From Sphacelaria rigidula (Eukaryota > Phaeophyceae > Sphacelariales), in NCBI GenBank assembly GCA_964200075.2, contig CAXNAA020000480.1, forward strand, positions 1 to 20,908: a stretch of 20,908 nucleotides of DNA. The letters run 5' to 3'. Position numbers and translations under genes: made by a program. Under the pieces are notes generated by a model. It saw nothing but the letters and a program-made list of their open reading frames with translations. It did not search any database and was not told the DNA's origin. Shown here piece by piece: positions 1 to 10,300 of the stretch (the stretch's first letter is position 1; each line of letters opens with the position of its first letter).

Positions 1-1146
1 CCTGCCCCCTCGCGTGGAAAGGGTGGCTGGTGCCGTTGTCGAACGACAAGGCCCAACCACCAATGCCCCCCCCCCCCCCCTTCCCCCCCCCCCTCCGTGC
101 GATGACTAAGGCAAGCAACAAATGAGTACGCCCCCCCCCTCCGTGCGCGCGGATGCGCCTCCTTCTACATGCATACAAGTGGTGCTCGTTACTGCACCAT
201 ACTACATCTGTTTCCAACGACGTTTGTGAGGGTGGAGACCACGAGTTTTGAGCAACCATCATTTTAAGAATCGGAGCTGAGGATTGTATGGTCGCAGAGC
301 GCGCTGACCGCGCCCCTGTACATCTCGTCATCATCGTCATCAGGCGTGTTGTGTACCACCTGCGAAGTACACAATACACGCAATACGCGATACATGTTGA
401 ACGGGCAAAAATACTACGAAACAGTACATCACGCTTTCGTTCACGTTCTTCTACGAAAACCTCGGGCGAGGGAGGGCAAGGATTCAGCGAGTGTGGAATG
501 AAGAGGTGATAGCTCTCAACACATAGCTCCACATGGGAACATGTTTACTGGAGGGCTAGGGGCCATCATCGCCTAATCGTGCCATGCATGCGGGTACGCC
601 TATTTCGCTGTTTGGGTTGATCATGCTGTCCGCTTTTTAACGTTGCGAAACTATGGGTAACCAGATTCATGCAATCGCGTAAGCTATTCACGTGTGAAAC
701 CCAGCATTGACCATTATCACGTCATTCGACACCACGAGACGAACCATCATACATTCCCATCTGCAGAGGGCAGCCACAGCGTACCGCACGGACCAAGGAC
801 TCCCAATACAGACAAAGAGTATGTGCACATTTGGTTCGCTTGATGAGGCACGTGCATGACATTTTGAACACATTGAACGTGTGAATGGCGGTCTATATCC
901 TCTTAGGGATCCAACGCTCATCGTCGATTTCTGGGCGACGACTGAAATTCACCAAAGCTTTTTGAACGGGGAAGAGGAGAGGGGGGTCACGTTAGTGTTT
1001 AGCTAGCCATACTGCCGCTCAACTTTGAATCGGTACTCAGCTACTTCGCTACGTTCACAACGACAAAGCTAGGAGCTGGAAGAAGGAGTTTGATCAACTC
1101 GCTCCGTGAACGTTTAATACAACCAATCAAATAATTGCCCATCGCT
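1..1146. other. 3' flank of the anoctamin gene, no gene recognised
   Basis: No coding pattern was recognised on either strand. The left end holds poly-C tracts and a duplicated segment listed separately. No canonical AATAAA polyadenylation signal was seen just after the stop on the minus strand. Confidence 0.5.
66..146. repeat. Poly-C tracts with duplicated CCCCCTCCGTGCG
   Basis: Two long C runs separated by TT lie at 66-93. The segment of eight or more C followed by TCCGTGCG occurs at about 86-100 and again at about 131-146. Low-complexity sequence; lengths of the C runs may be unreliable. Confidence 0.8.
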
Positions 1147-1302
1147 TCACTCCAAGGGCGAGACATGATGCTTTACCTTGGACACGAGAAATTCATTTCT
1201 AGCTAGCTGGATGCCCACATCCTCGGGGGAGTCTGGGATCGCCGCTTCCAGGCCGTATTTGAACAGCAGCATGCCGTGTTCAATGCCAAGAAAGATCCAT
1301 AC
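1147..1302 (-). CDS. Anoctamin last exon: TM10 and stop
   Basis: It encodes [20 protein letters not shown], then [20 protein letters not shown] and [11 protein letters not shown] before TGA. Glu-His...Ala-Ile-Pro-Asp...Val...Gln...Arg-x-Glu-Phe is the TM10 and C-terminal pattern. The acceptor is CATGTTCAG. The stop lies about 15 residues after the conserved Arg-x-Glu-Phe, so the cytosolic tail is short. AAG|GTAAAG inside the exon (after SK) could instead be a donor to a further exon; I prefer the stop because reading stays open and ends at the usual family length. Confidence 0.85.
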   Translation of the reverse strand, partial: VWIFLGIEHGMLLFKYGLEAAIPDSPEDVGIQLARNEFLVSKVKHHVSPLE

Positions 1303-4300
1303 CTGAACATGATCGATGAGATTTGCAAAGTTTACAGCTCAAACTGGGTCACACCAATGACACTGTCGGGTACAAGCGATTATGATCTCATCAACCGGTG
1401 GGACTTGAGAGGTGTGGGCTACTACTCAATACCTGGACAAATCTCACCCGTGTATGGCGGCTGAGTCGAGAGAATCCTGCCCTGTATGCATACATCTTAA
1501 TCAACGTACCATGTTGCCTGTGCTGTTTCCGCGAATACGTTTGGTAGGCTGCAAGAAAAATGGGGCAACTATACATCGCGAGTGCTGCTTCTTTCTTCAA
1601 ATAACTGGCCGGCATTGACAAGATTGGTGTTGCAGCAATTTCCTAACTATTACTCCGAGTACTACAGAGTATACAGCAGCGTGTCCTCACCCTGGTCACT
1701 GAGCTCTGGTCGTCAAAAAGCTCGCTGGTGAAGGCCACAATGGCGCTGTTGGTCACCACCGCTACGTGAGACATGATGTCTAGAATGTGGTACCACGTGC
1801 CGATATCCTCCGCTCCCCGTGGCTCGGGTCTTCGGGACACCTTCGTATCATGGCGTGGTAGAGATGTAGGCTATTTATGCGCGGTCGGCAGTAGCAGCAC
1901 CCATTTTTCGGTTTCGGCCGGTTGCTTGTCAGGGTCGGCTCCAGCGGCCACTGGCTTTTCTTCATATCAAGCGATGTATAGGTGTGTGTCGGCATGGTTG
2001 TTGCATACGTTGTGAAGTAGTAGGTCAAGCAGGCGCGAGTAGCATGCCTTGAAGCGCGCCCACGGCGACAATACACTATGCACATCTATCAGCACAAGAA
2101 CCTTGAAACGCCGCATGCAGCTTTCATGTGGACAATGTGCAAACGGAACAACCTTGGAAGTGTTGTGCGCGTCGTTTTCTGCTGCGTCGTTTCGTCGACG
2201 TCTCCCAGGTGTTCGCACAAACAGCAAGTGCTCGCTGAAATTCAATACCCTGGTATATATATATGATTTTTCAGCATTAAATCTGGGCTAGGAAGGCCTC
2301 CACACGGGCTCAAGTTTTTGGCGGTAATGAGCGACCTAACGTGCCGGTATCGTTCAGTCACTGAGATAGTGTCGGATTCAAAAATTTCATCGTTGATGGA
2401 AGCATGAGATTGATTGACGTTGACAACAATATATGCTTTAACAAACTTGGAAACAGGTGGAATTACGCAAAGTACCCCTACATTGATTCTCAGACGCATA
2501 TAAGGTATGACATGTCTATTCTTTGACACCGCTTTCGTACGCATCATAACTTAGTTCAGGGGAAGTCTCCAGAGTCATGCCACGGTAGGGGTGCACTTAT
2601 TTGGCCCAAATATTTCTGATACCGGGGCTCCTAAACTTAGAAGTCGCCAGGAGCATTAGCCAGGGTGTATCCGTTGCGAAATGAACGTCAGAACATATCT
2701 TGCCCGTTGGGTTACTAGTCATACGGGGTAAGCACACTCTACACAAGTCATTTTTTGGATGACGCACCGGGCTCCCGCCGACATAATTGTGAAATCTCTT
2801 CAGCACTCTTCTCGTGGCATCACTCGCTAAAGAAAATGGGCGACTCGCTGTAGAACGTGTGCTTGGTTTCTGGACTCACCGAGATCTTATTTGGGTACAG
2901 CTTATATAGTGAGACAACAATAGATATCAAATGTCGCTGAGAGGGGGGGCTTGGCTGCCGGACGTGTTTACCGACCGTGCTGCAGTACCTGGCAAAGCTT
3001 CCAGGCATCTATCCGTATCTCGATGTAGTTGTTCACCAGCGCCAGTAAGCAAGACAGCGGGTACGCCGCCACGAATAGAGTTGCGTAGCCAAACTGGACG
3101 GCGTTGTCAGCAGAAACCAACGAGGAAATATCACAGTTAGGCGTTGAACGAGAGAGCGGCGGGGGGCAGGGTTCTACAACACCCTCGCCCCCGCCTAGTC
3201 CATTAGTTCATCGTCTTCGTTCCAGTTCGTAGGCGATTTGTAGAGCAAACTAGTAGAGTAAGGTGAATTGCCTCACATCCCGCCTTGTAAAGATCGCGAT
3301 TTTGACCCCCTCTATCATCGGAGGGCTCAATTTTAAACGTCGCCTCAAGGTGCACCGGAAAGCTTTGGGTTGATCTCAGGTACAAGCCTGGGTTGCAACA
3401 TAAGTTGACCCGGATAGCACAAAAGGTATGTTGTATCGCTGGTGCGCTGGATATCACCCCCACCCACCCCTCCTGAATAACACCCCTGGCTGGCCATTTT
3501 AGGCCATCTTTCGGTATCATTGTTGATTAATTCAATTAGTTTCTCACGTTACTCTTCCTCGAGTTTCCCTCATCTACTGGCTTCCGTTTGGTTTTCCTTG
3601 GGTACGTTACGTCTGTCTTGTATCTATTGACCACGACTGGATTCTCCGGGGATCAGCGAATGTGCGACAATCAATACCGTCACCTGTCCAAGGAATTGGC
3701 GCGTAGGTACGTGCATGCGCGTGTGCTCACTGCGCTCGTGCTTGCTTCGTGAGCGTTCAGTATTCAGTGTCGTGTCTATGCGCGTGATACTTTCTACGAT
3801 ACCCCCCCCCCCCAAAACCAGCCAAAAGTGTCACGAAAAAGATGGCCATACGGCGCCTGATATTTGGGTTCAGGCTGCATGAAGCGCCTCATATTGGCGA
3901 CATTGGCTGGAACACACCCAAGCGTGGGAATTCCCAGCTGCTCGTTGTGCGCGGCTTTTCCCACTTCGATTTACGCAAAGATTTTGCCTCCGAAAACCAT
4001 GCACGTTTTCGGGGGGGCTATCGCAGAAAGTGCCGCGTCATGGTTGTGTATTGCGTGTCGTAGAGTGACTTCTCCGTCGACCGCGCGTTCTTTTTGTCTA
4101 GGAAAGAAGGGACGTTCGAAACACGAACAATGCAAAAGCACACGCACACAACGAGAGGATACACAGACGCGGATACATATACATATGGACACACTCGCAC
4201 GCCATCATAGTACCTGCACCCCTGAAAGACGGCCAACGTTTGTGTTGTAGCACTTTGAACCTCCCCCCTTCCTCGGGACGAGCCTGTGGTCCCAAGAGAT

Positions 4301-7300
4301 CAACCCATCTCTCCTCGGCACATGCTCTACATTTTGAACTCGCAGATTGGGTCAGTACTTACTCCGCACCGCGTCAACTCCAGTCATATAAACTCAGTCA
4401 ACTACTTTTTTCCCTTTACTCTCGTACTCACACCTTCGACGGTGGAAATCAGACACTTCGAAGGGAAACTCAACGCATCGAGACTCGAACCCACCTCCTC
4501 TTCACCCTAGTGGTGACATTTGGACCTTTTTAACTTACACCACCGGGGCGCGGCGGCCAGGCATTATTATCTTGTAAATGCTGTAACTGTTGGTGGATGG
4601 GCCCACGACACCCGTACACATAATCGGCTCGGTGGTGAGAATCATGCTACAATAGTAAGAAGCTTTGGCTGAACTCGTTTGATTGAGTAAGAAGTAAGGC
4701 CTGAGAAACCGAGCCTACATGTTGGCCCCATACGAATTCCTAGATAAAAGAGTATTTGCGAAAGCATGCATTGATTTGTCAAATCCGTATTTCTCCTTCA
4801 TAGACGACTAGTGAGCTCCTCGACGCGAACCCTGTTGTATTTGAAGTGATGCCAACTGACAGTGGGGATCACATCATTGTTCAAGACAAGTGGAATATCG
4901 CGCGTCTTTTTACCTTTCGAATCACAATATTTTGATTTCCATGGTCACGGCTGACATCCGTTTAATGGGCTCCAAGATGACAAGCTGGCTAATCAGCGAA
5001 AAAAAAAGTCGACAAAGCATGAAATACTTCAAGGTTGTGTTCTGCTTAGATAGGGTTTTGGTTGATTGATTGATTGATTGATTGATTGATTATCTCACAT
5101 TAGCTGATTGCAACTGTCCAGCCCACGGTTAGGAGCAACAAACAAAAAACAGGATACTAAAAGACAAAAGAAGGGAAGAAACAGAAACAGACAGAAGCAA
5201 CGGTCGTAAAAAGGAAAGAAGAAAGGAAGCAACGATAACAACAGAAACAACACCACCACCAGCAACAACGACGAAAAACAAAAGCATGAACACACAACAA
5301 CAGCAAAAACAACAAATAACAACAAACAAACACAAACACAAACACAAACAACAAGATGATTATCTCGCATTACGTAGCTGGTTGCAACACTGCAGCTGGT
5401 GATCAGAAAACAAAGGAGAAAAATGAAAGAAAATGCCCGGAAGTTAGGGAATTTTGGTTGGCTTCTTAAACCACACCAAAATGTGTACTGAACATTCTGG
5501 TATTGTTCGCCAGGGTATCGATCCCTGTTCCGAACACTGCCGTATGGTTCGGAAGGGTATGTTTCGACAAGATGCCTATTGCATCAATCTTCTGCAAATA
5601 CCCTATTCACGGTTTGAGCCGGTGTACCCGACAGGATACAACCTTGTTTATTCCATTCAAAAGTTGTGGGGCATATAATTTTCATATTCCCGGTGACGCT
5701 ACAAGCAAGGGTTGAACCTTGGTCCGAAACAACGTTTTTCAGCTGCAGGCCGTTTCTGTAGTACGAAGTGCAGCTCACCATACCTGAATGGTCAGCTCTG
5801 CGTAGTCTTTGAAGGTCCCCAGCATGACATCATAGGTCTCCTTCATAAATTCCTGCTCCGGTCCGCTGAATTCCCTTTCGGGGTCCGCTCCCGTCTTTTT
5901 CTCCCCCTGCCGCTTCCGTGTCTTCAACGAAACGTCATCGTGTGGAGATAACGAATTCAAATGACGAAAGTTGCAAGACGTGAAAAAACTGTTAAAACGC
6001 TCGAAAGTGCATGATGAATGAATATGTACACGAAAAATTGTGTGCACATGTATGCGAAACACGTAAGAAAATAATAATTTTGGAACAAAAATGAAAACGA
6101 TGAAAACAGTAAAGAACATATCCAACCGCGAAACAAACCATCGTAACCGTGATGAACGACGTGAAAGCAACGACGTCGTGGAAGAATCAGTAAGAACAGC
6201 GAAGCTATGAGGAAACGTGAAAAAACGTGGACTTCGAATACATGATGAAACGCATGTGAACACTAGGGGGATTTTCGAAAACATGGCCAGCACATACGAA
6301 CGAGAAAATAGCAACAGAGAGCAGGTGGGGAACATGGAATTCTAAAGATGTTGTGAAACGTCCATCTGAGTAGACCGAAACAAATTCCAAGTAAGCGGAG
6401 GAGGACGGGATAGCATAGGTGTGGGGTACATCAACCGATTTTCCTATTCTGTTCGAGCGCTTTTTTGCACCCTGTGACTGTTTTGACGGCAGTTTGTTCA
6501 AATAGAAACTCGGTTGTCGTGGATTTGCAGTGTTCGGTATACAAATGCAACATCTGTGTGCTAGAGTTTCTGCCCAAATAGTGTGGGCCTGAGATACCTC
6601 AGTCGGGTGCTCGCCTGATACCTGAGTCACAATCGGATTCTAACGCCATGTTTAGTTTTGTTGAGTGCGTTTTAGTTTTGTACGGAGTATATTTTTGTTT
6701 CTCGTACGATCTCCTTACCTGAAATCCTGCGAAAGTGGCCCGCCGTTTTTGTTTATATTTTTCGCGGGGTCGGAACTAGACGTTAGCCTGCTGTTTTTTT
6801 TCTTTCACAGTCTACTCTGGTCTGCTCTCTTCTCGTTCAGCATATTTCCCCTCTCTCTACTACTTTTTAGCGTATTCTCCCAACCATTTACCTCGGTTCC
6901 GTCCACTGGATTCGTAGTGAACCAGTTACTTACTACGAACGTTCGACAACCATTCAAATGAATCGGACTAATCAATGGTTACAACTAGCTCACGTACACC
7001 ACAGGGGCTATAAACTAACGTTTATGCGTTCAGCTGCACCTTCAATATTGGGATCGCTACTTCCGCTATATTTCCAACCACCAGCCGTGTCAGGAACACC
7101 GTACCCAAGTTGGTGCTTAGCTCGTCCATGCACGACACGGGGCATCTGCAGGCAGAAAAGGCGGCATAGGTTGTGTTTTACTCTAATTGCAGGCAATTCG
7201 AACGACAAGATGCTGAAGAGCGCAGTGACACTGCTCATCCCGTGCGCGATGGGAAGCGTACGCATGTGAAATGTAGTGGGTGTTATATAGCCTATACCTC

Positions 7301-10300
7301 AACCTTGTCAAGGTAAATAACGAGCACGCATTCATCTAGACACGAACGAGGGAATTCACAGACCACGCAAAAAGTTGCAAGTGTCAGCCAAAAAAGATGA
7401 AAGCGATATATAGTGCACAGATGTTACAATTAGATACGAGATGCATGCGAGAACAGGTTCCTTATATACCCAGAAAAAACTAGCGATAGGGGACGACGAC
7501 ACTACAGGTACTCCACTCCAAGATTTCATGGGTATTTTCCGAATTCAGTACCCCAGAGCATCCGGTGCATCGATTGCCGCGTATACTGGCCTGTCAGACT
7601 ACCTGAAGGATCACCTGCCAACAATACTGAGTATTCTAAAGCACCTGGAATGTATCACCTCAACTTACTTATACAAGTACCTTACCCTATCCCCAAGCAT
7701 CTGTGCAGTGCTTATCGTCTTCGGAACGGTGACCATCAGTCTAGTGAAGCTCCACCGTTTCAATCGGAACGTCCCTCGTACACGTTTTCCCACTCCTCGA
7801 CGAGGACTTCCATTGTACACCTTACGTCGTCGTGAATTATCTATCCGGTTGTTTACGAGCTTTTTCGTCTCGAATCAACCTGATAAAATTTGGTAGATAT
7901 GTGATGTCAAGTCGGTACGCTGTCTTGAATGTTCAGGTCACAGACGCGCTTGGGTGCGGCCACGATGAGATCTCCACAACGGAGAGCAGACTCTCGAAGG
8001 CCATAGGAGAGCTGACTATTCCAGCACACCGCGAGTATGGGAAGTATTCGGTATAAAAGAAAGTTTGCAGTACTCAGCGGTGCATCTGGAGTGTCGATTG
8101 CCAAATTTGTTGAGTATCGCGGACTACCTAGAGTGTGTGTTGCCGTCCCATTTATTCTGAGCGCCAGTCTACCCCTTTTGGGATATGTGGGCGCATCAGC
8201 TGGGGTCACACAGGAGTAAGGTCAACACAATAGCGTTTTTCTGTTTTACTTGTTTTTAATACCCCACCTTGCTTCTGCGGTGCTTGCCTTTCTTTTTTAT
8301 CGCGAGAGGGGTTCAGCGGTCCCTTTCCCTCGTCGACTGTCGAGTTGATTTTGTGTACCCACGACACAGTCGCTCTCCACTGTTGGACATGGTGTAAGAA
8401 AAAACCCCAGATCGCTCCGGGAATCGAACCCCACAACTCAACCATCAGAAGGTTACGAGGTCAACAACTGAGCCACTGGGGCGACCGGCTGGAGTATCAA
8501 TTATTGAATACACCGTGTATCTTCAAGTACCTGGAGTATCGACTGCCGAATCTATGGAATAATCCAGAGGATCTGGAGGCTCGCGTGTCGAATATACTAG
8601 GTCTTTTGGAGTACCCGGTGTATCGCCTGGCGCAAGTAATTGAGAGTGCAGAGTGCTTGATTAAAGTATCGGCGCCTTAATCTAGTTGTACTCGTACTCT
8701 ACCTTATCCTAAGCATTTTCGACATATTCCCTGGCACACCACATAACGAAACAGTGTAGTCTCATCATGTAAAAAGACGCACAAACCGTCACAGCAATGT
8801 CAGAGCATGTCAGCTCGATTCCGTCCTTCTCCCTTTTGCTTTCTCGCGCCAGTCGGCGTATTGTTCCACTTTCAGCTAAGCTTATGGAGGTTTTCCTTGC
8901 TGACGATCGTGTGCAGAGACGACGCTTGTTCGATAATTACGCTACCCGTGGTGTAGACGCTCCTCCAACCCAACACGGGCATAGATGTTGCCGAGGACGA
9001 GTTGGGTATATATTTTTTCCATACCAGTTGTTATATTGTTCCTTTGGCTTGCAACATCATCGGTGTTCCCAAGCTCTGTTTGCTGGTCGTGTTCTTTTTC
9101 GTGTCTGTTTTCAATCATCCTTTTTTTCCCCTTTTTTTATTTCCTGATTTTGTCTTCTCCATTTCCCTGTTTTTTGTATCATTCTATCCTTTGCTCCGTG
9201 TTTTAGTTTCGGCGTGTCGACTTCGTACTTGGGTCTCGCTGCTACGCAGCTGGAGGGTGCGAGCTCCTGCCCATATTGTGTACGCTCCCGATCGGGAAAT
9301 CGTCACCTGCCCCAACGGAGTTGTTTTTTCCGTACCTATCGCTTCCTTACCGCAAGCCATGCAGTAGGGCTACGTTGGCGTTTCCTCGAGACCTGTATCA
9401 GACCAATCTTTTCCACGCTCTTAATTGTCTTTTCTTTTTCAGCGTATCCTTTTAATTTTTCCTTTCGCTTCTTACCTTACCCCTTGCTTGACTGTCTGTT
9501 CACGAGTTTCCGTTCATTCAACACGATTACGGTACCTCTATCTTACGACCACGCCTAGATTCGCGGCGGATCAGGTCATCTAATATCAATGTGCGACAAC
9601 CAATCCGTCAGATCTAAGGTGTATGCGTATGCGCATGTGTACTGTGTTTTGTGACAGGCGACACGGTACGGTACTATTCACAGATGCACCAGAAGACTGG
9701 AGATATCTAGTTGATGATCCAGCCGTATTAACAAAGGTGATGACGAATAGTTGCAGGTCGCCTAGCATTTTTATTAGTACATTTCAGTTTCAGACGATGG
9801 CCGAATCGAGTTGCTGGTTGTACTTTTACCATTTATTCTCGGGGGACGACGTCTACATGACCATCGATGATTATGTAATGAGGCCGCTCTTGCATTCCCC
9901 GGGTTCGTCTCTCGGTGTATGTGTGACTCACCCATGCCCCAGCGGTTCCTTGATGAAGGCGATGTAAACTAGAGAAGCGTACGAGTTGACGAACTGAAAC
10001 ATGAACGTTTTGCCGATTAGGTTGTCCTCGTAGGCTGTGTCCGTTCGATGGTTTTCCTGAGGTGCAGTACGGTTCATAAAAGCAAAAAAGAAGTGAAGAG
10101 ATTGTTCTGTTCAAGCGACTATTATCAACATGCTGCCATGACCCGCCTACAGGTGTGGGTAGATGGGTTGGTTGATCGATTGACTACTTGTGTCGCACAT
10201 CAGCTGACCCGCAACGAATGTATATCACGAGAATATGAACGCTTTAGAGGTATGTACGAGGAAACAGGATCTAGCTGAAGAAAACTGGGGGAAAAGATGA

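Larger units (their letters stand above)
3094..5783 (-). other. Intron, 2690 nt, with SINE-like copy and simple repeats
   Basis: Donor GTATGG, acceptor CGTCCAG, phase 0. It carries a poly-C run (3802-3813), a SINE-like element (4250-4549), a (GATT)n tract, an A/C-rich block flanked by direct repeats, and one copy of a second dispersed repeat near 3556. No coding evidence. Confidence 0.75.
7146..9931 (-). other. Intron, 2786 nt, with degenerate repeat array and tRNA-like element
   Basis: Donor GTGAGT, acceptor CTGCAG, phase 2. It holds the degenerate array at about 7555-8650, the tRNA-like element at 8404-8482, pyrimidine-rich sequence at about 9050-9210 and a family 2 dispersed repeat near 9508. 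Short stretches that hint at TM6 (near 9740 and 8990) were rejected because the true TM6 exon is at 7040-7145. Confidence 0.7.

Noticed and set aside
5095-5370. Minus-strand Cys/Val/Leu/Phe-rich frame as a membrane protein
   Set aside because: It is the translation of a low-complexity A/C-rich block in an intron; all three minus frames look alike in composition.
6665-6961. Plus-strand Phe/Leu-rich frame as a membrane protein
   Set aside because: It is a T-rich low-complexity region within an intron without any family motif or supporting splice structure.
8960-9015. Minus-strand [16 protein letters not shown] as a TM6 exon
   Set aside because: It lacks the Glu and Pro of TM6 in register and runs into a stop; the 7040-7145 exon is clearly better.
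9700-9768. Minus-strand [11 protein letters not shown] as a TM6 exon
   Set aside because: The resemblance is loose and no suitable splice sites flank it; 7040-7145 gives the full TM6 motif in the correct phase.
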